From Streptomyces griseus (lineage in GTDB: Bacteria; Actinomycetota; Actinomycetes; Streptomycetales; Streptomycetaceae): DNA of 64,000 nucleotides. The translations under genes and the position numbers were made by a program. This document shows, in pieces, positions 35,591-43,999 of the stretch. The stretch lies in assembly GCF_001715295.1 (NCBI RefSeq), contig NZ_MDKB01000003.1:1-64000 (forward strand), read 5' to 3'. How positions within the stretch are numbered: the first letter of the stretch is position 1; each line of letters starts with the position of its first letter. Under the pieces are notes generated by a model that was not told the origin of the DNA, did not search any database, and saw nothing but the letters and a program-made list of their open reading frames with translations.

Positions 35591-36522
35591 GCGCGCAGCT
35601 CCTTGCCGGTCAGTTCGAGGAAGACGTCCTCCAGGGTGTGCCGCTCCACCGCGATGCCGTCCGGCATCACGCCGTGCTGGGCGCACCAGGAGGTGACGGT
35701 GGCCAGCAGTTCGGGGTCGACACGCCCGGTGATGCGGTACGTGCCCGAGGTGAGCTCGGCCGCCGCGCTGCCGTCCGGCAGCGCCTTCAGCAGCGAGGCC
35801 AGGTCCAGGCCGGGGCGGCCGGTGAACCGCAGGGTGTTCTCCGCGCCGCCGCGGCGCAGCTGCTCGGGGCTGCCCTGGGCGATGACCCGGCCCGCGTCGA
35901 TGACGGCGACGTCGTCGGCGAGCTCCTCCGCCTCGTCCATGAAGTGGGTGGTGAGGACGACGGAGACGCCGTCCGAGCGCAGCTCCCGGACCAGGTCCCA
36001 GGTGGACCGGCGGGCCTGCGGGTCGAGGCCCGCGGTCGGCTCGTCCAGGAAGAGCAGTTCGGGGCGGCCCACGACTGCCGTCGCCAGGGCCAGGCGCTGC
36101 TGCTGGCCGCCGGAGAGTCTGCGGTAGGGGGTGCGTCCGCAGCTGCCGAGGCCGAGGCGCTCGATCAGCGCGTCGACGTCCAGCGGGTGGGCGTGCAGCT
36201 TCGCCATGTGGCGCAGCATCTCGTCGGCGCGCGCGCCGGAGTAGACGCCGCCGGACTGCAGCATGACGCCGATGCGGGGGCGGAGATCGGCCGCGTCGGC
36301 GACGGGGTCCAGGCCCAGGACCCGCACCGTCCCCCCGTCCGGACGGCGGTACCCCTCGCAGGTCTCGATGGTGGTGGTCTTGCCGGCGCCGTTGGGCCCC
36401 AGGACCGCGGTGACCGCGCCCGCCGGGACGTCCAGGTCGAGGCCGTCCACCGCGGTCTTCGTGCCGTACCGCTTGACCAGGCCGGTCACCTGTACGACCT
36501 GCCTGCCGGGCTCGCTGCTCAT
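35587..36522 (-). CDS. ABC transporter ATP-binding protein (DrrA-like)
   Basis: This 311-aa ATPase energises the adjacent permease. Walker A is LGPNGAGKTTTIE, the signature is RRLSGGQQQRLALATAVVG, Walker B is LLFLDEPTAGLDP, followed by the H-loop VLTTHFMDEAEEL. The C-terminal ~90 residues are the extra domain of drug-exporter ATPases. The ATG at 36522 is used; the longer open frame upstream runs through a MITE-like repeat and is not protein. There is no Shine-Dalgarno sequence, but TAGACT on the coding strand (36531-36536) suggests a leaderless mRNA. Confidence 0.92.
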   Translation of the reverse strand: MSSEPGRQVVQVTGLVKRYGTKTAVDGLDLDVPAGAVTAVLGPNGAGKTTTIETCEGYRRPDGGTVRVLGLDPVADAADLRPRIGVMLQSGGVYSGARADEMLRHMAKLHAHPLDVDALIERLGLGSCGRTPYRRLSGGQQQRLALATAVVGRPELLFLDEPTAGLDPQARRSTWDLVRELRSDGVSVVLTTHFMDEAEELADDVAVIDAGRVIAQGSPEQLRRGGAENTLRFTGRPGLDLASLLKALPDGSAAAELTSGTYRITGRVDPELLATVTSWCAQHGVMPDGIAVERHTLEDVFLELTGKELRA

Positions 36523-36535
36523 GGCGGGCAAGTCT

Positions 36536-36699
36536 AAGGGCTGTCCCGCACTTTCCGGCGGGCGCGCGACGACAGCTACGGCACCTCGCCGCGTTGTCGG
36601 AACGTCCACATACATCCAGTATGCGGACGTTCCTCCGCCTTGCGATGCCCCGCATCCGACGCCGCACGCTGATCCACCGGGAAGTGCGGGACAGCCCTT
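36536..36699 (+). repeat. MITE-like palindromic repeat, copy B (best preserved)
   Basis: This 164-bp element has perfect 18-bp terminal inverted repeats: AAGGGCTGTCCCGCACTT at 36536-36553 and its exact complement at 36682-36699. In the centre a nested hairpin runs from 36599 to 36633 (GGAACGTCC, CATAC, loop ATCCA, GTATG, GGACGTTCC). It carries no gene. It sits 13 bp upstream of the ABC ATPase start, and its first base forms part of that gene's TAGACT -10 candidate. Confidence 0.85.
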
Positions 36700-36802
36700 G
36701 GGCGGGGGGTGCCGCCTTCCGCGCGGAGGGCGGCTCCCGGCGCGACGGCCGGGGCAGCCCTTTCCTGCCGGCGCGCCGCCCGGTCCCCGTTTCCGCAGGT
36801 CA

Positions 36803-36820
36803 ACTTAGGTCTGCCTAAGT
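36803..36820. promoter_or_regulatory. Palindromic operator candidate upstream of sufR
   Basis: ACTTAGG-TCTG-CCTAAGT is a perfect 7+7 palindrome with a 4-base spacer, 34 bp before the presumed -35 of sufR. It could be the binding site of SufR or another iron or redox regulator. It resembles half-sites of an iron box but has a shorter spacer. Confidence 0.5.
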
Positions 36821-36853
36821 GATGAACCGCACCACGCCCGGTCAGGGGGTGGG

Positions 36854-36883
36854 TTGTCACGTTCGAAGGAATTACGCAACAAT
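36854..36883 (+). promoter_or_regulatory. Promoter of the suf operon (leaderless)
   Basis: TTGTCA (36854-36859) and AACAAT (36878-36883) are 18 bases apart and would place the transcription start on or next to the GTG start codon at 36890. No ribosome-binding site precedes that codon, which supports leaderless translation. Confidence 0.5.
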
Positions 36884-36889
36884 GGCGTT

Positions 36890-37639
36890 GTGAAATACGC
36901 GGGCGAGGCTCCCCAGGAGGAACTCGCGACCGGTGAGCGCTCGACGCGCAACAGGGTCGCGCGATCCATCCTGGACCACGGCCCCTCCACCGCGGCCGAC
37001 CTGGCCGCGCGCGTCGGACTGACCCAGGCCGCCGTACGCCGCCATCTCGACGCACTCGTCTCCGACGGCGTCGTCGAGGCCCGTGAGCAGCGGGTGTACG
37101 GCGCGCGGACCCGCGGGCGGCCGGCCAAGGTGTTCGCCCTGACCGACTGCGGCCGGGACGCCTTCGACCAGTCCTACGACAAGCTCGCCGCCGACGCCCT
37201 GCGCTGGATCGCCGAGACGGCGGGGGACGAGGCGGTCGCTGCGTTCGCCCGCGCCCGGATGGCCGCCCAGTCGGAGGCCTACCGCGCGGCGGTCGAGGCC
37301 GCCGACCCCGAGGCGCGCACCGAGGCGCTGGCCAAGGCCCTCTCGGCCGACGGGTACGCTGCGACGGCGCGCAGCGCGCCGGCGCCGCAGCAAGGTGAGC
37401 AGTTGTGCCAGCACCACTGCCCGGTCGCGCACGTCGCCGAGCAGTTCCCGCAGCTGTGCGAGGCGGAGACGGAATTCTTCTCCAGCCTGCTCGGGACCCA
37501 CGTCCAGCGTCTCGCCACCCTCGCCCACGGCGACGGCGTGTGCACGACGTTCGTCCCGCGCGGCGGCCCCGCAGCACCCCAGGCTTCACAGACCACCCAT
37601 TCAGCATCTGCAAGCACGGCCGGGAGGAACCCCGCATGA
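36890..37639 (+). CDS. sufR: SufR-like Fe-S cluster-sensing transcriptional regulator
   Basis: This 249-aa ArsR/DeoR-type winged-helix protein heads the suf operon. The HTH is STAADLAARVGLTQAAVRRH (residues about 35-55) and the wing contains YGARTRGRPAKVFALTDCGR. Cysteines at CQHHCPVAHVAEQFPQLCEA (about residues 168-187) match the Fe-S ligand region of SufR, which represses suf genes when clusters are plentiful. The GTG at 36890 gives the conserved N terminus; a TTG at 36854 is possible but overlaps the promoter. The stop overlaps the sufB start (ATGA). Confidence 0.9.
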   Translation: MKYAGEAPQEELATGERSTRNRVARSILDHGPSTAADLAARVGLTQAAVRRHLDALVSDGVVEAREQRVYGARTRGRPAKVFALTDCGRDAFDQSYDKLAADALRWIAETAGDEAVAAFARARMAAQSEAYRAAVEAADPEARTEALAKALSADGYAATARSAPAPQQGEQLCQHHCPVAHVAEQFPQLCEAETEFFSSLLGTHVQRLATLAHGDGVCTTFVPRGGPAAPQASQTTHSASASTAGRNPA

Positions 37640-39057
37640 CGCTCCCCACGGAGACTGCCCACCCTGAGCTCGAGGGTCTGGGCACGTACGAATTCGGCTG
37701 GGCCGACTCCGACGCGGCAGGCGCGGCGGCGAAGCGCGGCCTGTCCGAAGCTGTCGTCCGCGACATCTCGGAGAAGAAGAACGAGCCCGAGTGGATGCTC
37801 AAGCTGCGTCTCAAGGGCCTGAAGCTGTTCGGCAAGAAGCCCATGCCGAACTGGGGCTCCGACCTCTCGGGCATCGACTTCGACAACATCAAGTACTTCG
37901 TGCGTTCCACGGAGAAGCAGGCGGAGTCCTGGGAGGACCTGCCCGAGGACATCAAGAACACGTACGACAAGCTCGGTATCCCGGAGGCGGAGAAGCAGCG
38001 CCTGGTCGCCGGTGTCGCCGCGCAGTACGAGTCCGAGGTGGTCTACCACCAGATCAACGAGGAGCTCGAGGCGCAGGGTGTCATCTTCATGGACACCGAC
38101 ACGGCGCTGAAGGAGCACCCGGAGCTCTTCAAGGAGTACTTCGGCACCGTCATCCCCGTGGGCGACAACAAGTTCGCCTCGCTGAACTCGGCCGTCTGGT
38201 CCGGTGGCTCGTTCATCTACGTGCCGAAGGGCGTGCACGTGGAGATCCCGCTCCAGGCCTACTTCCGCATCAACACGGAGAACATGGGCCAGTTCGAGCG
38301 GACGCTGATCATCGTCGACGAGGACGCCTACGTCCACTACGTCGAGGGCTGCACCGCGCCGATCTACTCCTCGGACTCCCTGCACTCCGCGGTCGTCGAG
38401 ATCATCGTGAAGAAGGGCGGCCGCTGCCGCTACACGACCATCCAGAACTGGTCGAACAACGTCTACAACCTCGTCACCAAGCGTGCCGTGGCGTACGAGG
38501 GCGCGACCATGGAGTGGGTCGACGGCAACATCGGCTCCAAGGTCACCATGAAGTACCCGGCCGTGTACCTCATGGGCGAGCACGCCAAGGGTGAGACGCT
38601 GTCCATCGCCTTCGCGGGCGAGGGCCAGCACCAGGACGCCGGCGCCAAGATGGTCCACATGGCCCCGAACACCTCCTCCAACATCGTCTCCAAGTCGGTG
38701 GCGCGAGGCGGTGGCCGCACCTCCTACCGCGGCCTGATCGAGATCGGCGAGGGCGCACCGGGCGCGAAGTCCAACGTGCTCTGCGACGCGCTCCTGGTCG
38801 ACACGATCTCCCGCTCGGACACGTACCCGTACGTCGACGTCCGCGAGGACGACGTGTCGATGGGCCACGAGGCGACCGTCTCCAAGGTCTCCGAGGACCA
38901 GCTCTTCTACCTCATGAGCCGCGGACTCACCGAGTTCGAGGCCATGGCGATGATCGTGCGCGGCTTCGTCGAGCCGATCGCGAAGGAGCTGCCCATGGAG
39001 TACGCCCTGGAGCTCAACCGGCTGATCGAGCTGCAGATGGAGGGCTCGGTCGGCTAG
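37636..39057 (+). CDS. sufB: Fe-S cluster assembly protein SufB
   Basis: SufB (473 aa) is the scaffold subunit of the SufBCD complex on which Fe-S clusters are built. It contains IYVPKGVHVEIPLQAYFRIN, YVEGCTAPIYSSDSLHSAVV, with the conserved cysteine, and NVLCDALLVDTISRSDTYPY. The C-terminal half is the beta-helix SufBD core. The ATG at 37636 overlaps the sufR stop. It is followed after 60 bases by sufD. Confidence 0.97.
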   Translation: MTLPTETAHPELEGLGTYEFGWADSDAAGAAAKRGLSEAVVRDISEKKNEPEWMLKLRLKGLKLFGKKPMPNWGSDLSGIDFDNIKYFVRSTEKQAESWEDLPEDIKNTYDKLGIPEAEKQRLVAGVAAQYESEVVYHQINEELEAQGVIFMDTDTALKEHPELFKEYFGTVIPVGDNKFASLNSAVWSGGSFIYVPKGVHVEIPLQAYFRINTENMGQFERTLIIVDEDAYVHYVEGCTAPIYSSDSLHSAVVEIIVKKGGRCRYTTIQNWSNNVYNLVTKRAVAYEGATMEWVDGNIGSKVTMKYPAVYLMGEHAKGETLSIAFAGEGQHQDAGAKMVHMAPNTSSNIVSKSVARGGGRTSYRGLIEIGEGAPGAKSNVLCDALLVDTISRSDTYPYVDVREDDVSMGHEATVSKVSEDQLFYLMSRGLTEFEAMAMIVRGFVEPIAKELPMEYALELNRLIELQMEGSVG

Positions 39058-39117
39058 CACGCCCGCCGACCGCGTCCCGAAGAGTTCTTGACTGAGAAAG
39101 CGAGCACTACGACAGCC

Positions 39118-40299
39118 ATGGCTGAGGCTCAGAACATCCCTGCGGGCTCCACCACCGCCGGGTCCATCGCGGTGGCCGCCGAGTCGACCGTCGCCACGCG
39201 CATGAGCGCCCCCCCGTCCTTCGACGTCGCGGACTTCCCGGTCCCGCACGGCCGTGAGGAGGAGTGGCGGTTCACGCCGCTGGACCGGCTGCGCGGACTG
39301 CACGACGGCACCGCCGTCGCCACCGGTGACGGCGTGAAGGTCGTCGTCGAGGCGCCCGCGGGTGTCACGGTGGAGACCGTGGGCCGCGACGACGCGCGCC
39401 TGGGCAGGGCCGGTGCTCCCGTGGACCGGGTCGCCGCCCAGGCGTACTCCTCCTTCCGGCAGGCCTCGGTCGTCACCGTCGCCAAGGAGGCCGTGCTCAC
39501 CGAGCCGGTCCGCATCGCCGTGCACGGCCAGGGCGGTGTCGCCTACGGCCACCAGGTCGTCGAGCTGGGAGCCTTCGCCGAGGCCGTCGTCGTCATCGAC
39601 CACACCGGCGACGCGGTGCTCGCCGCCAACGTCGAGTACATCCTGGGCGACGGTGCGAAGCTGACCGTCGTCTCCGTCCAGGACTGGGACGAGGACGCCG
39701 TCCACGTCGGTCAGCACAACGCGCTGGTCGGCCGGGACGCCTCCTTCAAGTCCGTCGTCGTCACCTTCGGCGGCGACCTGGTCCGCCTCCACCCCCGGGT
39801 CGCCTACGCCGGCCCCGGCGGAGAGGCCGAGCTCTTCGGTCTGTACTTCACCGACCGGAACCAGCACCAGGAGCACCGCCTCCTGGTCGACCACAACACC
39901 CCGCACTGCAAGTCCAACGTGGCCTACAAGGGCGCGCTGCAGGGCGACGGCGCACACGCCGTCTGGATCGGCGACGTCCTCATCCAGGCCGCTGCCGAGG
40001 GCACCGACACCTACGAGATGAACCGCAACCTGGTTCTGACCGACGGTGCCCGGGTCGACTCCGTGCCCAACCTGGAGATCGAGACCGGCGAGATCGTCGG
40101 CGCGGGCCACGCCTCGGCGACCGGCCGCTTCGACGACGAGCAGCTGTTCTACCTCCAGTCCCGCGGTATCCCGGCCGAGGAGGCCCGCCGGCTCGTCGTG
40201 CGCGGCTTCTTCGCCGAACTGGTCCAGCAGATCGGTCTGCCCGACGTCGAAGCCCGTCTCCTCGACAAGATCGAGGCCGAGCTGGAGGCGTCGGTCTGA
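39118..40299 (+). CDS. sufD: Fe-S cluster assembly protein SufD
   Basis: SufD (393 aa) pairs with SufB in the SufBC2D complex and is needed for iron entry. The sequence shows FPVPHGREEEWRFTPLDRLR, FGLYFTDRNQHQEHRLLVDH, with conserved histidines, and GEIVGAGHASATGRFDDEQ. The ATG at 39118 matches the usual N terminus (MAEAQNIP); an in-frame TTG at 39088 with GAAGAG upstream would add ten residues and cannot be excluded. The stop and the next start overlap (TGATG). Confidence 0.95.
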   Translation: MAEAQNIPAGSTTAGSIAVAAESTVATRMSAPPSFDVADFPVPHGREEEWRFTPLDRLRGLHDGTAVATGDGVKVVVEAPAGVTVETVGRDDARLGRAGAPVDRVAAQAYSSFRQASVVTVAKEAVLTEPVRIAVHGQGGVAYGHQVVELGAFAEAVVVIDHTGDAVLAANVEYILGDGAKLTVVSVQDWDEDAVHVGQHNALVGRDASFKSVVVTFGGDLVRLHPRVAYAGPGGEAELFGLYFTDRNQHQEHRLLVDHNTPHCKSNVAYKGALQGDGAHAVWIGDVLIQAAAEGTDTYEMNRNLVLTDGARVDSVPNLEIETGEIVGAGHASATGRFDDEQLFYLQSRGIPAEEARRLVVRGFFAELVQQIGLPDVEARLLDKIEAELEASV

Positions 40300-40616
40300 T
40301 GGCCTTCGTCCGAGCCTGTGCGCTGAGCGAGCTGGAGGACGGCACCCCCCTGCGGGCGGAGATCGACGGTACGCCGGTCTCCGTCGTCCGCACCGAGGGC
40401 GAGGTGTTCGCCATCAACGACATCTGCTCGCATGCGAACGTGTCGCTGTCGGAGGGCGAGGTGGAGGACTGCATGATCGAGTGCTGGCTGCACGGCTCGA
40501 GCTTCGACCTGCGCACCGGCAAGCCGTCCGGCCTTCCCGCGACGCGCCCCGTCCCCGTATACCCCGTAAAGATCGAAGGGGACGATGTGCTCGTCTCCGT
40601 CACCCAGGAGTCCTGA
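40299..40616 (+). CDS. Rieske-type [2Fe-2S] ferredoxin of the suf operon
   Basis: This 105-aa protein is a bacterial Rieske ferredoxin like those serving non-heme iron oxygenases. Cluster ligands are CSHANVSLSEGEV (Cys-X-His) and CWLHGSSFDLRTG (Cys-X2-His). It lies between sufD and sufC as in other actinobacterial suf operons, so it probably donates electrons during cluster assembly. The start codon overlaps the sufD stop and sufC begins seven bases after its own stop. Confidence 0.93.
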   Translation: MAFVRACALSELEDGTPLRAEIDGTPVSVVRTEGEVFAINDICSHANVSLSEGEVEDCMIECWLHGSSFDLRTGKPSGLPATRPVPVYPVKIEGDDVLVSVTQES

Positions 40617-40623
40617 GTCACCC

Positions 40624-41415
40624 ATGGCAACGCTTGAAATCCGCGACCTGCACGTCTCCGTCGAGGCCGACAACGCCACGAAGGAGATCCTCAAGGGCGT
40701 CGACCTGACCGTGAAGCAGGGCGAGACCCACGCCATCATGGGCCCGAACGGGTCCGGCAAGTCCACCCTCGCCTACTCGCTCGCGGGTCACCCCAAGTAC
40801 ACGATCACGAGTGGCACGGTGACCCTGGACGGCGAGGACGTCCTGGAGATGTCCGTCGACGAGCGGGCCCGCGCCGGCCTGTTCCTCGCCATGCAGTACC
40901 CGGTCGAGATCCCCGGTGTCTCGGTCTCCAACTTCCTGCGCACCTCCGCCACCGCCGTCCGCGGCGAGGCCCCCAAGCTGCGCACGTGGGTGAAGGAGGT
41001 CAAGGAGACGATGGCCGGCCTCCAGATGGACCCCGCGTTCGCCGAGCGCAACGTCAACGAGGGCTTCTCCGGCGGTGAGAAGAAGCGCCACGAGATCCTT
41101 CAGCTGGAGCTCCTCAAGCCGAAGGTCGCCATCCTCGACGAGACCGACTCCGGCCTGGACGTCGACGCCCTGCGCATCGTTTCCGAGGGCGTCAACCGGG
41201 TCCGCGAGAGCGGCGAGGTCGGCACCCTCCTGATCACGCACTACACGCGGATCCTCCGCTACATCAAGCCCGACTTCGTCCACGTCTTCGCCAACGGCCG
41301 CATCGCCGAGTCCGGTGGCGCCGAACTGGCCGACAAGCTGGAGAACGAGGGCTACGAGGCGTACGTGAAGGGTGGCGCCGCGAGCGGAGCGAACTCAGGA
41401 GGGGCAGCCGCGTGA
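40624..41415 (+). CDS. sufC: Fe-S cluster assembly ATPase SufC
   Basis: SufC (263 aa) is the ABC-type ATPase of the SufBCD complex. Walker A is GPNGSGKSTLAYSLAGHP, the signature is NEGFSGGEKKRHEILQLE, and Walker B is VAILDETDSGLDVDALRIVS. A short Gly/Ala/Ser-rich C-terminal tail (SGANSGGAAA) follows the normal end. The stop overlaps the sufS GTG start. Confidence 0.97.
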   Translation: MATLEIRDLHVSVEADNATKEILKGVDLTVKQGETHAIMGPNGSGKSTLAYSLAGHPKYTITSGTVTLDGEDVLEMSVDERARAGLFLAMQYPVEIPGVSVSNFLRTSATAVRGEAPKLRTWVKEVKETMAGLQMDPAFAERNVNEGFSGGEKKRHEILQLELLKPKVAILDETDSGLDVDALRIVSEGVNRVRESGEVGTLLITHYTRILRYIKPDFVHVFANGRIAESGGAELADKLENEGYEAYVKGGAASGANSGGAAA

Positions 41416-42680
41416 CTGACGCCCGACAGGGGCTCTCCGGCCTCCTCGACACCGAGGCGATCCGCAAGGACTTCCCGATCCTGGACCGCACGGTCCACGA
41501 CGGCAAGAAGATCGTTTACCTGGACAGCGCGGCGACCTCGCAGAAGCCGCGCCAGGTCCTCGACGCGCTCAACGAGTACTACGAGCGGCACAACGCCAAC
41601 GTCCACCGCGGCGTGTACACGATCGCGGAGGAGGCCACCGCGCTGTACGAGGGCGCTCGCGACAAGGTCGCTGCCTTCATCAACGCTCCCAGCCGCAACG
41701 AGGTGATCTTCACCAAGAACGCCTCGGAGTCGCTCAACCTCGTGGCCAACATGCTCGGCTGGGCCGACGAGCCCTATCGGGTCGACAGTGACACCGAGAT
41801 CGTCACCACCGAGATGGAGCACCACTCCAACATCGTGCCGTGGCAGCTGCTCGCGCAGCGCACGGGCGCGAAGCTGAAGTGGTTCGGCATCACGGACGAG
41901 GGCCGCCTCGACCTGTCGAACATCGACGAGATCATCACGGAGAAGACGAAGATCGTCTCCTTCACGCTGGTCTCCAACATCATGGGTACCCACAACCCGG
42001 TCGAGAAGATCATCCGGCGTGCCCAGCAGGTCGGCGCCCTGGTCTGCATCGACGCCTCGCAGGCAGCCCCGCACATGGTGCTCGACGTGCAGGCGCTGCA
42101 GGCCGACTTCGTGGCCTTCACCGGCCACAAGATGGTCGGTCCGACGGGCATCGGCGTGCTCTGGGGGCGGCAGGAACTCCTCGAGGACCTGCCGCCGTTC
42201 CTCGGCGGCGGCGAGATGATCGAGACCGTGTCGATGCACTCCTCGACGTACGCGCCCGCGCCGCACAAGTTCGAGGCCGGTACGCCCCCGATCGCGCAGG
42301 CCGTCGGCCTCGGCGCGGCCGTGGACTACCTCTCGGCCATCGGCATGGAGAACATCCACCGTCACGAGCAGGCCATCACCGCGTACGCGGTGAAGCGGCT
42401 CCTGGAGGTCCCCGACCTGCGGATCATCGGCCCGGCGACGGCCGAGGACCGTGGGGCGACGATCTCCTTCACGCTCGGTGACATCCACCCGCACGACGTC
42501 GGCCAGGTCCTGGACGAACTGGGCATCGCCGTCCGCGTCGGACACCACTGCGCCCGCCCGGTCTGCCTGAGGTACGGAATTCCTGCGACGACGCGAGCGT
42601 CGTTCTATCTGTACTCCACGCCCGCCGAGGTCGATGCCCTGGTGGACGGCCTGGAGCACGTGCGTAACTTTTTCGGTTGA
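41412..42680 (+). CDS. sufS: Cysteine desulfurase SufS
   Basis: SufS (422 aa) is a PLP enzyme that mobilises sulfur from L-cysteine. It has VYLDSAATSQKPRQVLDALN, NRGVYTIAEEAT-like residues near 75, the PLP lysine in AFTGHKMVGPTGIGVLWG, and the persulfide cysteine in VRVGHHCARPVCLRYG. The GTG at 41412 overlaps the sufC stop. It passes sulfur to SufU, encoded 25 bases downstream. Confidence 0.97.
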   Translation: MTDARQGLSGLLDTEAIRKDFPILDRTVHDGKKIVYLDSAATSQKPRQVLDALNEYYERHNANVHRGVYTIAEEATALYEGARDKVAAFINAPSRNEVIFTKNASESLNLVANMLGWADEPYRVDSDTEIVTTEMEHHSNIVPWQLLAQRTGAKLKWFGITDEGRLDLSNIDEIITEKTKIVSFTLVSNIMGTHNPVEKIIRRAQQVGALVCIDASQAAPHMVLDVQALQADFVAFTGHKMVGPTGIGVLWGRQELLEDLPPFLGGGEMIETVSMHSSTYAPAPHKFEAGTPPIAQAVGLGAAVDYLSAIGMENIHRHEQAITAYAVKRLLEVPDLRIIGPATAEDRGATISFTLGDIHPHDVGQVLDELGIAVRVGHHCARPVCLRYGIPATTRASFYLYSTPAEVDALVDGLEHVRNFFG

Positions 42681-42705
42681 TCGGAACAGTGGCTGAGGTT
42701 GACTG

Positions 42706-43161
42706 GTGAAGCTTGACTCCATGTACCAGGAAGTGATCCTGGACCACTACAAGCACCCCCACGGGCGTGGCCTGCGGGACGGTGACGCCGAGGTGCACCA
42801 CGTCAACCCGACGTGCGGCGACGAGATCACGCTCCGCGTGAAGTACGACGGCGAGACCATCGCCGACGTCAGTTACGAGGGCCAGGGCTGCTCCATCAGC
42901 CAGGCCAGCGCGTCCGTGCTCAACGATCTGCTGGTCGGCAAGGAGCTCGGCGAGGCGCGGAAGATCCAGGAGACCTTCCTGGAACTGATGCAGTCCAAGG
43001 GTCAGCTGGAGCCGGACGACGCGATGGAGGAGGTGCTGGAGGACGCGGTCGCGTTCGCCGGCGTCTCCAAGTACCCGGCCCGGGTCAAGTGCGCGCTGCT
43101 GAGCTGGATGGCGTGGAAGGACGCGACGGCGCAGGCGCTGTCCGAAGGGAAGACGGCATGA
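42706..43161 (+). CDS. sufU: SufU, sulfur-transfer protein
   Basis: SufU (151 aa) is the zinc-dependent sulfurtransferase that accepts persulfide from SufS in Gram-positive bacteria. The metal-binding residues are seen in VNPTCGDEITLRV, GQGCSISQASASVLNDLL and ARVKCALLSWMAW. The GTG start at 42706 gives VKLDSMYQEVILDHY, the normal N terminus. The stop overlaps the next start (ATGA). Confidence 0.96.
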   Translation: MKLDSMYQEVILDHYKHPHGRGLRDGDAEVHHVNPTCGDEITLRVKYDGETIADVSYEGQGCSISQASASVLNDLLVGKELGEARKIQETFLELMQSKGQLEPDDAMEEVLEDAVAFAGVSKYPARVKCALLSWMAWKDATAQALSEGKTA

Positions 43162-43496
43162 GCGACAACGAGACTCTCACCATCAAGCCGGCCTCCGAGG
43201 AGGAGGTCCGCGAGGCGCTGTACGACGTGGTCGACCCCGAGCTGGGGATCGACGTCGTCAATCTGGGCCTGATCTACGGCATCCACATCGACGACGCCAA
43301 CATCGCCACCCTCGACATGACCCTCACGTCCGCGGCCTGTCCGCTGACCGACGTCATCGAGGACCAGGCGAAGTCCGCGACCGACGGCATCGTCAACGAG
43401 CTCCGGATCAACTGGGTCTGGATGCCGCCGTGGGGCCCCGACAAGATCACCGACGACGGCCGCGAGCAGCTTCGCGCGCTGGGCTTCAACGTCTGA
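43158..43496 (+). CDS. sufT: SufT-like DUF59/MIP18 family protein
   Basis: This 112-aa DUF59 (MIP18) protein ends the suf operon. It contains ALYDVVDPELGIDVVNLGLI, the conserved cysteine in LTSAACPLTDVIED and VWMPPWGPDKITDDGREQL. SufT proteins help in Fe-S maturation under high demand. Translational coupling with sufU supports that role. A 17-bp hairpin follows 20 bases downstream. Confidence 0.93.
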   Translation: MSDNETLTIKPASEEEVREALYDVVDPELGIDVVNLGLIYGIHIDDANIATLDMTLTSAACPLTDVIEDQAKSATDGIVNELRINWVWMPPWGPDKITDDGREQLRALGFNV

Positions 43497-43516
43497 GTCA
43501 TCCGTTTCACCTGCGC

Positions 43517-43555
43517 ACGGCCATGCTCCCGAGGCAGACTCGGGGGCATGGCCGT
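43517..43555. terminator. Hairpin after sufT overlapping the next start codon
   Basis: ACGGCCATGCTCCCGAG (43517-43533) pairs with CTCGGGGGCATGGCCGT (43539-43555), 17 base pairs including one T.G pair, with a GCAGA loop. It probably ends the suf transcript, but the right arm contains the ATG (43548) of the downstream VOC gene. Confidence 0.6.
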
Positions 43556-43913
43556 ACGCATGTACCACCTCACCGTCGACGCCCGCGACCTGCCGTCCCT
43601 GGCCCGCTTCTGGTGCGGGGTGCTCGACTGGCGGGTCCTGTACGAGGACGGCGACGAGATCGTCATCGGTGCCGACGAGAACGCCCTGCCCGGGATGTGC
43701 TTCCTCCGCGGGCCCGGGGACAAGACGGCGAAGAACCGGTTGCACCTCGATCTGACCCCCGACGACCAGGCCGCCGAGGTCGAGCGCATCCTCGCGCTCG
43801 GTGCCCGGCGGGTGGACGTGGGCCAGGGCGAGGACGCGACCTGGGTGGTGCTCGCCGACCCCGAGGGCAACGAGTTCTGCGTGCTCAGGCCGAAGAAGTC
43901 GCTGCTGGACTGA
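43548..43913 (+). CDS. VOC/glyoxalase-like domain protein
   Basis: This 121-aa protein is a single vicinal-oxygen-chelate domain (glyoxalase/bleomycin-resistance fold) of unknown substrate. It has YHLTVDARDLPSLARFWCGV, LDWRVLYEDGDEIVIGADE and the C-terminal VVLADPEGNEFCVLRPKK. The family usually dimerises to form a metal site. The start is ATG 43548 or ATG 43560; the first lies inside a stable hairpin, so 43560 may be used. It is convergent with the membrane protein gene downstream. Confidence 0.82.
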   Translation: MAVRMYHLTVDARDLPSLARFWCGVLDWRVLYEDGDEIVIGADENALPGMCFLRGPGDKTAKNRLHLDLTPDDQAAEVERILALGARRVDVGQGEDATWVVLADPEGNEFCVLRPKKSLLD

Positions 43914-43999
43914 GCACGGAGCCCTCGCCCGCCGCCTCCGTGGTGGTGGCGGTCAGGTCCGGGCGGGGCGCCGGCAGGGGAGCGCCGGCGGGGGACGCC

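Noticed and set aside
36523..36615. N-terminal extension of the ABC ATPase beginning MYVDVPTTRRG
   Set aside because: These codons lie inside MITE-like repeat copy B, and the conserved ATPase starts at 36522.
36803..36820. Classical iron box (DmdR/IdeR site)
   Set aside because: Half-sites TTAGG/CCTAA are present but the spacer is 4 bases rather than 9, so I kept it only as a generic palindromic operator.
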